NCBI GenBank assembly: GCA_030068145.1
Contig: JAPJBO010000168.1
Location: 124,001 to 188,000, forward strand
Direction: 5' to 3'
Length of the DNA: 64,000 nt
DNA from: Diplonema papillatum
Taxonomy: Eukaryota; Euglenozoa; Diplonemea; Diplonemida; Diplonemidae
Shown here piece by piece: positions 31,338 through 45,800 of this stretch. Position numbers and translations under genes: made by a program. Each line of letters starts with the position of its first letter. Within the stretch, counting starts at the first letter, position 1. The notes beneath the pieces were generated by a model. That model searched no databases. It was given only the letters and a program-made list of their open reading frames with translations, and had not been told where the DNA came from.

Positions 31338-31906
31338 TGAGCCGGTCCACCCCTGCCGACAGACTGCTGATAGAATGCTGGTAGACTGTGATAGACTGCA
31401 GCAGGTACACGGTGAACTCCAGCAACTTTTGCTCGAGCTAAAGTCCGGCCTCAAGTGCGGGTGCGACCACATCCGGAAATAGGGTGTGCACACTCTATTG
31501 CACGGTGAACTCCAGCAACTTTTGCTCGAGCTGAAGTTCGGCCTCAAGTGCGGGTGCGACCACATCCGGAAATAGGGTGTGCACACTCTATTGCACGGTG
31601 AACTCCAGCAACTTTTGCTCGAGCTAAAGTCCGGCCTCAAGTGCGGGTGTGACCACACCCAGAAATAGGGTGTGCACACTCTGTTGCAGGGTGAACTCCA
31701 GCAACTTTTGCTCGAGCTAAAGTCCGGCCTCAAGTGCGGGTGTGACCACACCCGGAAATAGGGTGTGCACACCCTATTTCACACGGTGTGGCACACCCTA
31801 TGCAGCACACCGCTTTTGGAGAGTCTGGTTTCACTCGAGCTAATGTAGCTGGAGTGTTCACCGTGTAGTTCAATGCAGTTCCAGAGGGTCAGGGCTAGAC
31901 CGGCTC
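31338..31906. mobile_element. TGAGCCGGTCC element with a nested TA-type insertion
   Basis: The outer element has TGAGCCGGTCC at 31338-31348 and AGACCGGCTC at 31897-31906. At 31406 its sequence is interrupted by a second element (31408-31865) flanked by TA on each side. Confidence 0.7.
31408..31865. mobile_element. TA-flanked element with four internal tandem units
   Basis: Termini CACGGTGAACTCCAGC and GCTGGAGTGTTCACCGTG are inverted; TA duplication at 31406-31407 and 31866-31867. The interior is four tandem units of about 90 bp (AGCAACTTTTGCTCGAGCT, GTCCGGCCTCAAGTGCGGGT, ACCACA(T/C)CCGGAAATAGGG). The last unit resembles the 21-bp minisatellite unit of 26.3 kb. Confidence 0.75.
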
Positions 31907-32205
31907 CAATGGATACAAGGTGCGCTCGCCACAACGGAATGGCAAGTAAGGTGAGGTGTGAGACGGGTGTGAAAGAAATCCAAGCGGACTTCGACGTTCT
32001 CAAGCCTCCCATCAATCTTTTGGCTCCTTTTTTCTGGTCTCACGACCCTCGCCCGCCATCGGAATCGCAATGCCTGCGGAGACCGGCTGAATCACGGTTA
32101 TAGGTTCGGATAGGGTCGCTTCGCTGATTTGGAGAAGACCAATGTGCTGGTACAAAAATAAATTCAAAAATAAACGTCATTCTGTCGGAGGCTGAACGCA
32201 GCCAT
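31907..32205. other. Intergenic, nothing recognised
   Basis: Unique-looking, with no gene or repeat recognised. Confidence 0.4.
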
Positions 32206-32491
32206 ATAAGAGTGGGAGAACAGATCTTTCCGTACCAAGACTAGCCGGAAGCTCGGCTTCTTCCTTGCTAGTCAGACAGCGCACTACACGCAACATACCA
32301 ACGAACGGGTGAGTTTCGCTGATGTGCTCAAACCAATACGAAAAACCCCCACCACAACTGTTTCGAAAGTATCGTTTCCCAAAGCATATGACTTCGTAAA
32401 GGAAAAGAAACGCGCAGGCATGGATGTCCTCCTGCTTACCGTCGAAAAGGAGGGAGAGAGAAGAAGGGCTTTTGACTCCCTACGCGGTTGA
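32206..32491 (+). CDS. Unrecognised ORF downstream of a TATA-like sequence
   Basis: An open plus-strand frame encodes VSFADVLKPIRKTPTTTVSK and FPKAYDFVKEKKRAGMDVLL before a stop at 32491. It has protein-like composition but no good ATG until the Met near the C-terminal third, and no family match. CATATAAGAG just upstream (32204-32213) is TATA-like, and CGGGTGAGT at 32307 could be a splice donor. It could be a decayed element. Confidence 0.25.
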
Positions 32492-32910
32492 AGGCCCCCC
32501 CTTAGGTATAGCGGGAATGGCTGGGCCAGTCCCGACTGTCTTTTATGCTGTCGTGTGGGATCCTTGGATCTTAAGAAGAGCAGGGTATATGACGAGCTGC
32601 GAAGCAGACGTTCTCTCTCTCTCGCGCGAAACACCCGTTGCCCTCTTGCCCTCGCTAGCCCCCAGGAATCGGCGAACACACAAAAATCATCGACAACTCA
32701 ATTGGGTTCTGCCGCGACGCGGGGACGGAGGAGACCTATGCGAATCGGGGCGGGAGAGAAATCATCTGGCAACACGAACAAAATACTCGACGTTTGTTCT
32801 TCGCTTACGATGAAATCGTAAGAACCCGAGGATTCGCAGAAGGGACAGGTTCGTCAGGCGGCCGTTTAGGCATATCCGCCTCGGGTGGGGAAGTGGGCCT
32901 GGCTCTGTGA
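32492..32910. other. Intergenic, nothing recognised
   Basis: Between the doubtful ORF and the membrane-protein copy. No gene, RNA or repeat seen. Confidence 0.4.
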
Positions 32911-33198
32911 AGACTTTCAAGCGGCCGGAATCCCGACGCTCGTAGAAAGGTACTTGGCGAGGTTCACGAACCCGAAGCTGCGGAGAGCCAGGGCGTAGAA
33001 GTGCAGCAGGGAGAACAGCAGGCCCGCGTACGCAGCAGGGGCCAGAGCGGCGGACGCGCACGGGTTGAGGTCCCTGGCCTTTGGAAACGCGTCCGTGGCT
33101 ATGAGCCCGAAGCCCAGAAGCCCCAGGATCAAAGCGGGCGCTTCAAACGCGACGCGGTTGCCCTGCTCGGCGATCATCTTTCTAGGTATTGAACCCAT
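32911..33198 (-). pseudogene. Partial copy of the membrane-protein gene (3' half)
   Basis: Matches the parent (33515-34180) from about residue 110 to the stop, with GPALILG changed to APALILG and similar substitutions. It lacks a 75-bp in-frame block (the parent's FIETPTGLPQDLPCRPYAYT and five further residues). The frame remains open from an ATG at 33198, giving 93 aa, so expression of a short protein is formally possible, but it has lost the first three membrane segments. Confidence 0.8.
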
Positions 33199-33514
33199 GG
33201 TAAGATGGGTGCATCAGATTGAACTACCGTCAAACCCCGAGGGGTCCGCAGAAGGGACAGCGGCGAGTCTGGTTTGCCACGCAGCCGTTCGTGACTCGTC
33301 GCACACGAGAGCGGGTGAGAGGAAGTGGGCCTGGAATCCTTTTGTGTCTAACAAATGCAATTTGTCAAGAACAAAAACAGATCGATGGCAGCGTACTATC
33401 CTCACTCCCGTTAGATGAACAAAACAGATTTGAAGGAAGTGCGCACAAACAAAAGGGACGTAAGTGAAAATGCCCGCCGTTCATCGTGACGACATTGATC
33501 TTTCTGCAAGACTT

Positions 33515-34180
33515 TCAAGCGGCCGGAATCCCGACGCTCGTAGAAAGGTACTTGGCGAGGTTCACGAACCCGAAGCTGCGGAGAGCCAGGGCGCCGGTGG
33601 CGACGGCCGTGTACGCGTACGGCCTGCAAGGCAGGTCCTGCGGAAGCCCGGTCGGAGTCTCGATGAAGTAGAAGTGCAGCAGGGAGAACAGCAGGCCCGC
33701 GTACGCAGCGGGAGCCAGGGCGGCGGGCGCGCACGGGTTGAGGTCCCTGGCCTTTGGAAACGCGTCCGTGGCCATGAGCCCGAAGCCCAGGAGCCCCAGG
33801 ATCAAAGCGGGTACTTCAAACGCGACGCGTTTGCCCTGCCCGGCGAGCATCTTTCTGGGATTGAACCCGTAATACAGGTAAGAACTCTTGACCGCGTGCG
33901 TTGCGCCGATCATCATCGCGATCTTCAAAAGATCGCCCTGGCAGCCCTCGCTGAGCTTCGAAGGGAACAGCGCGAGCCCTGCCAGCGTCAGCGAGCCGAG
34001 GCCGGTGACCTTGTTGATCTGCTTCATCGAGTAGTCGAAGTCTCGGAACGAGAAGATCTTCGTCAGCAGCGAGAAGTTGAGCGACTTCGTGCTCTTGTCG
34101 TACGCGGAGTAGAAGACCAGGTACGACGCGAGGCACCCGCCGCTGACCGCCAGCGCCTTCTCCGTGGCTTGCGAGGGCAT
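33515..34180 (-). CDS. Predicted multi-pass membrane protein, unknown function
   Basis: 221 aa from ATG at 34180 (MPSQATEKALAVSGG); the upstream extension of the frame (MESPVF...) lacks a repeated start context and is probably UTR. Hydrophobic segments near residues 8-28 (ALAVSGGCLASYLVFYSAY), 58-76 (VTGLGSLTLAGLALFP), 85-105, 124-142 (VPALILGLLGFGLMATDAF), 150-170 (ALAPAAYAGLLFSLLHFYF) and 188-207 suggest five or six transmembrane helices. No cleavable signal peptide and no recognised family; mitochondrial or endomembrane location is possible. A shortened copy of the 3' half lies downstream. Confidence 0.7.
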   Translation of the reverse strand: MPSQATEKALAVSGGCLASYLVFYSAYDKSTKSLNFSLLTKIFSFRDFDYSMKQINKVTGLGSLTLAGLALFPSKLSEGCQGDLLKIAMMIGATHAVKSSYLYYGFNPRKMLAGQGKRVAFEVPALILGLLGFGLMATDAFPKARDLNPCAPAALAPAAYAGLLFSLLHFYFIETPTGLPQDLPCRPYAYTAVATGALALRSFGFVNLAKYLSTSVGIPAA

Positions 34181-34311
34181 CTTCTTTTCGTAAGTTCTTC
34201 TTGGAAGGTGTGAGAATCCTGCAGCGGGTAGCTCGAACACAGTGAACACAAAGACGGGCGACTCCAATAGTCCGATGACAGAAGCATCGTGAAAGACCTG
34301 CCTTCGCTACT

Positions 34312-34338
34312 GGGGGGGGGGGGGGGGGGGGGGGAGGG
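34312..34338. repeat. Poly-G tract
   Basis: About 27 bases, all G except one A, 130 bp upstream of the membrane-protein start codon. Confidence 0.9.
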
Positions 34339-34879
34339 GCCAAATACAATAGGCATAATATTGTACTTGGAGGGGAAGGATAGAGAAAACCGGGTTTTCA
34401 AACAGTCTGGATGCTGATAGTCTGGGTGCAGGTACACCTGCAGGACAACATTTGGAGGAAATTTGGCTATTTTCTTCGCGGAATGGAAAGAGCTATCCCC
34501 GGCATGTATCGGTACGTTATATATTATCGACACACGATGTAGCCAAAAATCTGGCCCCCGGATGGCAGTGGAAGAATGCAGTGTTTGCCGCAGCAGCCCG
34601 CACTGTTCCCGGCTGATAGCTTCACCATTTCTCGAAGGTGCGGAGAACCGCGTTGGCGCAAACGTTTGCCACGCTCCCTGATCAGCAGCTGTTGCAAGCG
34701 AAATAATATGCGTCGAACAACCCCGTCACAGGCACCTGATTGAGCGGATATCGCGAGAAACACAAACAACAGCACAGAAGTCTCCCTTTGGGGCCCCAGA
34801 AGCATCGCGAAAAGACCTGCCTTCGCTAGTCAATGGCCACCAGTTTGGGAATGCTGAGCTAATCGGTGGGTATCCCTCT
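34339..34879. other. Intergenic, 5' flank of membrane-protein gene
   Basis: No gene recognised. TATATTATCGACACACGATG at 34517-34536 is AT-rich and might be promoter sequence, without further support. Confidence 0.35.
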
Positions 34880-35000
34880 GCTGAGGCTAAATATCTCCCG
34901 GAGGCCGATAGCGAACAAGTACAGGGATGGAAAGATGCAAAGAACTTTGAAAAGAGGGTTAAAAGTCCCTGAAACCGGTGAATGGTAAGAGTTGGAGATG
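34880..35000 (+). rRNA. LSU rRNA 5'-domain fragment, sense
   Basis: GCTAAATATCTCCCGGAGGC, CGATAGCGAACAAGTACAGG, ATGGAAAGATGCAAAGAACT and TTGAAAAGAGGGTTAAAAG are the conserved LSU D1/D2 core. Same region as the antisense shard at 18661-18757 and nearly identical to it, but the ends differ: the similarity between the two runs on for about 20 bases after GAAACCG and then stops. Confidence 0.88.
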
Positions 35001-35203
35001 CGGTCAAATCTTAATCATTGCTCCTTCACTGGGGTTTATGGGTGAGACGTCTGTACTGGGGAAGACGGCAAGTCGTAGTGCGGGTCCTCGAGGCACTGCT
35101 GCATCTGCGTGCCCCGCAGCGAAGGCACCGTGTAATGTGCGGCGAGATCCGAAGCGGGCGAAAAATCCCGTCTTTTTTAAGTTGACGCCGAAAAAAGAAT
35201 CGC
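35001..35203. other. Intergenic, nothing recognised
   Basis: Unclassified sequence between the LSU fragment and the TIR element. Confidence 0.35.
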
Positions 35204-35426
35204 CCAAAAATACTCGAGGGACTGCCTTGTGCTCATTTCGAAGGAGGCTAGAGGAAGAGAAACCAATACAACTACAAAATGGGTCTTTTTTGTTGAACGC
35301 TTCGCCCGCCACTAAACCCAGATTCACCTGTGTTTCGTGTGGGCTACAGCACATTTACCTCCTTTGATATTTTGCAGCTGGCAGCCTCCTCAAGTATTTC
35401 CTACAAAGCAGGTGCCTAAACAAAAA
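35204..35426 (-). mobile_element. AAGCACCTGCTT-type TIR element, near full length
   Basis: Reverse copy from ATACTCGAGGGACTGCC to GTATTTCCTACAAAGCAGGT, with complete core (CAATACAACTACAAAATGGG, GAACGCTTCGCCCGCCACT, ACCTGTGTTTCGTGTGGGCT). About 220 bp; the best single reference copy for the family. Confidence 0.82.
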
Positions 35427-36199
35427 AAAAATGCAAACGGCAAGCATATCTGCAACAGGCGCGTTGCGCGTGGTTGGATGCACATTATGATGCCACCAGC
35501 TTGCTCTCTTTACGATCAGTACACTTCTCAGACACAGTCTGCCTACTCGGCTTCCCAAGGGACGCTGAGGTTGCCGCCTTGCGACTTTTTGCTCGTGGGC
35601 CACTGATACGACCGGCTTTTCGCCTTGTCGCTTGTACCCACACGTGCGGACAAACTTTGCAGCTCTGTTAATATTCCCAGCGGCTTCGATGCATCTTCAT
35701 TTGAAAGAACAAGCGAACAAATGAGCAGTAATAAAGGACTTAGTACTCGAACGATGAAATGGCGGGAGGCGTGCAAGCCGTCCACCCCTGGAAAGGGGCG
35801 GAGGCAAAGCGCGTTCTTAATTAGAGAGAGAGACGGGTGAGAGTGCATGTGCTGCTGAGCTCTCGGTGTTCGCTCAATCGGAACATTAATAGCAAATGAG
35901 CAAGGGAAAAATACCACCGTACACGCGGCGGAACCGGCTGATTCTACGAGGTGGACATGAGTGTAGTCATGGCCAGAGGTTGGCCATCCTTGGGCTTCAA
36001 TAACACTGAGCTATTTTGAGGACATGGGAGCCTTGGACTCGTATGCACTTTCATGAGTGCAAAAGAGCCATCTTGCCGTAGAGCTTCCGGTCTCCTCGCT
36101 TCTCTTCGTAATGTTACAGCATCTCGCGGCTCGCGGCTCGCTACGGAGGGTGACGGCGCCGGAGTAGGCGCCGTCGACCCACCGTAGCAGTAGTTAAAG
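35427..36199. other. Intergenic, nothing recognised
   Basis: No gene. A short GGCGCCG palindrome pair lies at 36150-36175. Confidence 0.4.
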
Positions 36200-36863
36200 A
36201 ACGGGCGCCCTTGAATTGGATGGTGGTGCTACCTTTTGCCTGCCTGGCGAAGTCGCTGTCCGGAGGAATGGGCCAGCTGCCTGCAATAAAACACCTGATG
36301 CCACGAAAGCCCCCCTCTTTGAAGACGTAATCACATCTCGTGCGTATTCGAAGACGATGATGCGATTATCGGTGGTGGGGGGCAGCAAGAGTCAAGGGCA
36401 CCCCTCTGAGTATCCCAAGTACGCAGCAACGACGGCACAGGATGCGCTTGGGCTTCAGTCAGCACCTTGGGGACAAATATATCTGATGCTAAGTACTTGA
36501 GCTTCGCCATAACAAATTGGTGATGTGTTGCCTTCGAGCACGAAAACCCCCACGTGATCACCTCGCGTGCTATTCGAAGATGGTGATGCGAGCACGAAAA
36601 CCCCCACGCGATCACCTCGCGTGCTATTCGAAGATGGTGATGCGATTGTCGGTGGCGGGGTGGAAGCAAGAGTCAGGACGCCCCTCTGAGTATCTCAAGT
36701 ACGATTTGAAGCAACGACGGCACAAGGATGCGCTTGGGCTTCAGTCAGCACCTTGGGGACAAATATATCTGGTGCTAAGCACGCTTGCGGCACTTGAGCT
36801 TCGCCATAATAAATTGGTGATGAGCACGAAAACCCCGCTTCGAAGACGTGAACACCTCGCGCG
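36200..36863 (-). repeat. Two extra copies of the 3' end of the nucleotidase-like gene
   Basis: Units at about 36290-36590 and 36590-36863 repeat the parent's last codons (VPKVLTEAQA on the minus strand; GTCAGCACCTTGGGGAC on the plus) plus downstream sequence (CGAAGATGGTGATGCGATTG, GGTGATGAGCACGAAAAC). The 3' half of each unit is common to parent and copies, the 5' breakpoint lies inside the coding region at VPKV. None has the rest of the domain. Confidence 0.8.
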
Positions 36864-40367
<3,504 letters not shown>

Positions 40368-40379
40368 TGTTTTCTTGTG

Positions 40380-40448
40380 TTCCCGTCGATCCCGAGGGAC
40401 GACGGGATGGAGCTGGGTGGTTTACGACCTTTGTTTGTTTGACAATCA
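40380..40448 (-). promoter_or_regulatory. Candidate 5'-leader element upstream of the nucleotidase-like gene
   Basis: On the minus strand: CAAACAAACAAAGGTCGTAA then CCACC, followed by the stem CCCGTCG...CGACGGG and an A-rich run before ATG 40367. It matches in order, spacing and partly in sequence the element before the PDRG1-like gene. Confidence 0.4.
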
Positions 40449-40660
40449 AAATGATTTTGATGATGACGCGGTTCAGTTCAAATTTGCGGAGTTGCGAGAA
40501 ATATACCGCGACAGATATCTGCTCGTTCTCTGGTGCAGGGTGATCAATGCTGCAGCGGAGACAAGACTTGACCTGGGAATGACCAGTTTGACCTCATCTT
40601 AACCATCGTTGACTCTCCCAACGGGCGGGCAATCATGTGGACAGTGCTCGGTTGCCTTCA
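40449..40660. other. Intergenic, 5' flank of the nucleotidase-like gene
   Basis: Contains the sequence AATGACCAGTTTG (repeated at 40783), which brackets the exon-1 copy. Confidence 0.4.
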
Positions 40661-40760
40661 TGGCCACCTCCGGGTGGCTGATCGTATCGCGCGCCGTCAG
40701 GTGGAAGCCGGAGCTGGGGACCGGCGTGGTTTTGAGGCCGTGAAACGTGGCGACCTCGCT
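40661..40760 (-). pseudogene. 100-bp copy of exon 1 of the nucleotidase-like gene
   Basis: CACCTCCGGGTGGCTGATCG, CGCGCCGTCAGGTGGAAGCC and GTTTTGAGGCCGTGAAACGT duplicate 40024-40124 with few changes. The copy begins and ends inside the Ig-like domain and lies 300 bp upstream of the parent start. AATGACCAGTTTG occurs on both sides (40577 and 40783). Confidence 0.85.
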
Positions 40761-42141
40761 CTCTTGGCGCGGGGTCTGGAAATGACCAGTTTGGCCTCAC
40801 GCCAATCCTTGAGGACACACTGGAACCCGACCCTGATTTATTGGGAAGGTATTAGATTCTCCGGTGAACTTCAACGTGCATTTACATACTCGCGATTTCA
40901 GCAGGCTTGGAAACGGTGAAACATGTCGGGACGGTTTCCGCTATTTCGACAGACAGGTGGGCAATTCGCGCCTGAAACTCTTTTGAGGAGGAAGGAGTAT
41001 AATTATATAGAGGCGTCTACGCGATTCTAAGCACAAAATCTAACACAATTGGACTGGCGGGGGTAACGCGCCGAAACGGCGCTGGAAACCCACGCAGAAA
41101 TGACGAAGACGTGAGCGACTGGGTCGCGGGCAAGGTTTGTCGGACCCAGACATCTCGGCCCGGGTATTATTAGATCACGGGGCTTGACAGAGGAGGCAAA
41201 CAGTGCACACAGCTGACGACCATTGAGCCACTTCACCTACTCCTCCTAAAAGCGGCCTGAACTCGCCTACTACGGCGATTGCACTCGGTAACGCGGCGAA
41301 TACATTCGCTTACTAACCCAACCTACAAAGGGGTGAATTGGCTCAATCATGTCGCAGACGGCACACTTTCGAAGCTGGGGAATGCGCTGATAGCCGAAGC
41401 AAATGGGCGATCGGAATCGAGTGAACAATGATCGCATGCGTGGAACATCGACCGAAGCCGCCACGTATGAAAAGGAAGTGTAAATTGTCCCTTCTTCGTC
41501 TCACCTTGCAGCTACGGCTAAAAACACGGCGAGCGCCCGGCTTTGCGCAACGCGCATCGGGCGGCCTCACCGGACAACCAGCACTTTCGTTCTGCAAGCG
41601 TGCATGGTGGGGGGTTCGTATATTACACAAACCCACCCGTCAGGCCCACCACTCGGGTATCCAGCTCCGGGGGCTGGGTCGCGGGGGGTCGTGTGGTGAC
41701 GGGGGGCACTGCCACGGCGGCGGGGGAGTCGGAGGTTGTCCTGCATCAGGCGACCCTATCTGCGATGGTGAATACGGTTGCCCAACGAACGAGGAAGCAT
41801 CGACGGTAAGCTGTGTTAAGAGTGTGTGTCAAACTGCGTGTGAGAAGAGGGCGTGTTACGCCTTCGCAAAACTTACCTCGAGCGGTACTTTTAAAAGGTC
41901 CAGCTTTGTGGTAACGTTGCTCGTTCTTTGCCCCACTCAACCTCAGAAGCGAGAACGTTCGCGATGCTTGCATCAAATCTTGAACTTCCGATTGGGTCTT
42001 TTCGTGTTAAAAACAAGCCATGTTCGGTGCTCAGAATTAGTTGCTGGTAGCGTACAACACGAGACTTGCCAAAGCAAGTGAGTTCCGCTGCTGCGCGCAG
42101 ACAAGACTGGGGTTGATTCGGGAAACCAAAAGGGATCGTTG
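40761..42141. other. Intergenic, nothing recognised
   Basis: No supported gene. GC content rises at 41640-41760 (GGGGG-rich). Several 60-200-aa frames overlap on opposite strands without domain signal. Confidence 0.4.
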
Positions 42142-42365
42142 TTAATGCTGCTGGTTTTGAGGGATAAGGAAAAGATAAGAAATCTTTTTGCGGTGGCCTC
42201 CGCTGGTCTGGTAGTGTGTGCTACCTCCGTTCTTCTACACTCGTTCTCTTCTCTACTCACTGCTGTACGTACTCTGTCACTCTTTTACTCTCTTTGGCTA
42301 GCCAAAAAAGACTCCTGCGGCCGACACCACGAACACATTCGCAATGAATGTGGCCCTGAGCCCCC
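42142..42365 (+). repeat. Dispersed repeat with GGCTAGCCAAA, third copy
   Basis: Best-preserved copy: GTTTTGAGGGATAAGGAAAA, GGTGGCCTCCGCTGGTCTGG, TTTACTCTCTTTGGCTAGCC and CACATTCGCAATGAATGTGG. Compare 12340-12545 and 11930-12115. Confidence 0.75.
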
Positions 42366-42378
42366 CGCGTGCATACAG

Positions 42379-42558
42379 TGAGCCGGGCCATCCCCTCTTG
42401 ATAGACCGTGATAGACCGAAGAATACAGCACTGGGCAATTCGATGCAGCTCTAGGGACTAGAGATGGACCTGATAGACCGTGGTGGACCGCGATTTACTG
42501 TGATAAACAGCGGCAGGCACTTCGATGCAGTTTCAAGAGATAGGGACGGACCGGCTCG
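42379..42558. mobile_element. TGAGCCGGTCC-family TIR element, followed by a partial tandem copy
   Basis: TGAGCCGGGCC at the left, GGACCGGCTC at the right; about 85-90% like 4788-4967. Its right half plus 75 bp of flank (ACTTGTTGGGCAGGGTTGCC, GTTTGTTGTGTGGCGGAT) is repeated once at 42650-42790. Confidence 0.75.
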
Positions 42559-42802
42559 TACTTGTTGGGCAGGGTTGCCGGGGAAACGAACGGGGAGGGG
42601 TTTGTTGTGTGGCGGATACAAGATGCGAGGGCGTGGACCGTGGTTCACTGTGATAAACAGCGGCAGGCACTTCGATGCAGTTTCAAGAGATAGGGACGGA
42701 CCGGCTCGTACTTGTTGAGCAGGGTTGCCGGGGAAACGAAAGGGGAGGGGTTTGTTGTGTGGCGGATTCGAGAAGCGAGGGTGAAGGAGGGAATGTGCAT
42801 AC

Positions 42803-45800
42803 GGGGCCCGTGAAGTTCCCCGGCGGCAGCGTGACGGACGCCGACGAGGGAGGGGGCAGAGGCTGCGCACGGCGCGCCGCGGCCGGCTGCGGCGCGGGCC
42901 GCGGCGGCGACAAACACGGGGTCTTCCGCGGCTTCGGGGCGGAGACGCTGGGGTGGCTGTCCGCGAGGACGGTGGCCGGCGGCGTCCGCGGAGGCATGGG
43001 CGACAGCTTCAGCGGCGACAACGAGTTTTGATTCCCACCCCGGGCCACGGGCCCTGGCGTCGTTGTGCGCGTCTGGAAGGTCACCGTCTTGTTGCACGGA
43101 GGCTCCGCCTCATACCGACGGGGCAGCGTGTTTAGCTGCACCCCCCCGTTACCATAACCGGTTCCGTAGCTAGGACCGCCGTCCCAGTGGTTCGCCGGCG
43201 TGACGACGTTGAGCTCCCTCCTCGGGGCGTCGCTGCCCTTGCGAACTCCGATCTGCTCGAGCTGGCGGCTCGCGTTCATCTCCTCGTCCTTCGCTTCCTG
43301 CAGCAACCCTTCCAACGCGCCGATTCTCTCGCGGGCCAGCGCCCTCTTTCTCGCCGCGTCTTCGAGCCCGTTTGCACCGCCGGACACCGGCGGTGCACCC
43401 TTCCACGCAGAAAAAGCATGATCCCCTCGATTTGCATCGGACAAATAAGCGTGATCCCCTCGAGTTGCATCGGACAAAAACCCACGATTTCCTCGATTTG
43501 CATCGGACAGATAAGCGTGATCCCCTCGAGTTGCATCGGGCAAGTAAGCGTGATCTCGGTTTGCATCGGACAAAAAGCCACGATTTCCTCGATTTGCATC
43601 GGGCAAGTAAGAGTGATCCCCTCGGTTTGCATCGGACACAAACCCGTGATCCCCTCGGATTGCCTCGGGCGCCGGCGGCCCACCCCTCCACGCCAAAACC
43701 CCGCGGTCGGCGCACGACCGGGCGCCGCCCGCCGGTCGCGCGGTGACCAGCAGCCCGCCGCCGACGTGGTTGGGCAGCGCATCGTCGCCACAGCAGGCGT
43801 CGCGGAGGCGGGCGTCGAGCGCGATCTGCAGCGTGAACGTGTTCGGCTGCACAGCTGGGGGAGAAGCTGGGGGGGCCTGCTTTGCCGGCGGGTGCGGCTG
43901 GTTCCGCTTCGGTGAGAGCACCGCGAAGTCCGCCTCCTTCGGGCGCAGCTGCACCGACGACGGCGGGCGGACGAGCGCAAACGACGCGGGTTGCGACGGC
44001 AACGCGCCGGAAAGCACCGCTCTCGGGTGCTGCCCGTGGTGGTACGAGTGCACGGGCGCCTCCTTGGGGTACGGGGGTGCGGGCTCCGCGCCGCAGACAC
44101 GCGCGGGGCTGAAAGGTTCGCACGGCTTCGCCGTGATGAACGCCGGCGGCTCCGCACGGTCGGACTGCTTCCCACCCTCGCCGCCCCCGTCGACGCCCCG
44201 CCGACTCGGCCGGCTCTGGGTGATGGATATCCCGCTGAGGACGCTCGCCTTCCGGGCCGCAGCCTCGCCCTCCTCCAGCAGGCTGAACCCGCCCGGCGGC
44301 AGCGTGTGCCGCGGGTTCGGCCGGGCTGCCACGTCGCGGCCGATCTCCACGTACCCGGTCGGGTGCCCCTGCTGCACCCTGCCCACCGCCGCCCGCGGGT
44401 CCTTCCCGAGGTATCCCGTCCGATACGGCGGGTCCCCCGGCGCAACCGGCTCCGGTGCGGGCCGCGGGGGGTGCTGCTGCTGCTGCTGCTGCCGGCGGTG
44501 GTGCTGGTACTGCAGGGCGTGGTCGGCCTGGAAGGACGTGGGGTTCTGCGGGGTGTTCTGCGGGATGTCGCCGCTGGTCCTCCTCCTGGGGTGGGACACG
44601 GGCTTCGAGGAGGTGGACGACAGGAAGATAGCGTCGGTGATCTGCTGCCGCTGGAACGCGCCGTCGATGATGGCGGCTGCATCGGCGATATGCGGCCGCT
44701 GGAAAGCCCCGTCTATGATGGCCGTGTTCGTGAAGAGATCGACCTCCTGCCGGGGGCCCGAGGCGCGCGACGACGGAGCGAGCGAAGAGCCGCTGCTCCG
44801 CCGATTCAAACTGTCCGCGTCATCACCCCCCTCCCTGCCATTCGCGGGAGGCCGCGACGTCGGCGGCGGCGGCCGAAACCCGCCAAGCCCCGGCTCCCGC
44901 GGCGCTGGGCTGCTGCCGCCGTCGCTGCTGCGGCTGTTAAGCACCGGCGCGAACCGAGCCGTCTTCCCGCCAACAGGCGTGTCACGGCCAGGCGGCCCGC
45001 TCGGGTGCCAGCCGGAGCTGCTGCGGGGCCTGCCGGGTTGCGACGCGCGTTCACCGGATGGATATTCCGGGGCGCTCGGTTGCCCGTGGTCGGTGGAGTC
45101 GGTGCCCCTGCTGCCCTTCTGCGACGGCGGCCGCTGCGCCTGCTTCGCCGGCGCCGCCGCGGCGGCGCCGTCGAAGAGGGCGGGGGAGACCGGCTCGGAC
45201 GACACCTGCTGGATGAGCGGCGCCATCCGCCCGGCCCCTTCGTCGCTGCCTCTCTGCGAGGCGGCGTGCCCGGGTCGTGAGAACGACGACCGCTGGTCCT
45301 TCGGCAGGTGCAGCGAGTTATCGCTGCTCCTGCGGCTGTCCTGCAAGCCCAGGTTCGCGGCGTGGGCCTGCTCTTGAAGGTCGGTTGTTGTCTGCGGCGC
45401 GGTCAGCGCCTGCCCACTGCCCTGCGGAGCAGCGTCGACCGCCTGCTGCAAAACGGGGCCCTCCGAAGCCGGGTCCATCACCCGCACGGTGGGGCTGCTC
45501 CTGGCGTTGGTTGGCAGCATCCCCAGCGCCTGGCCGCTGCCTTGCTGCGAGAAGGCCATCGGCTGGTTGAACGACTGCTGCAATCCGGGACCCTCCGACG
45601 CGGGATCGACGATCCGCACGGCGGGGCTGCTCCTGGCGTTCGTTGGCGGCATCCCCAGCGCCTGGCTGCTGCCTTGCTGCGAGAAGGCCATCGGCTGGCT
45701 GAACGACTGCTGCAGCAGCGGGCTTTTCTGCGACGCGTCGGTGACCGACCCGATGCGGACGACGCGGCTGTCGGCCGGCGGCTCGTGGAACCCGGGCTGG

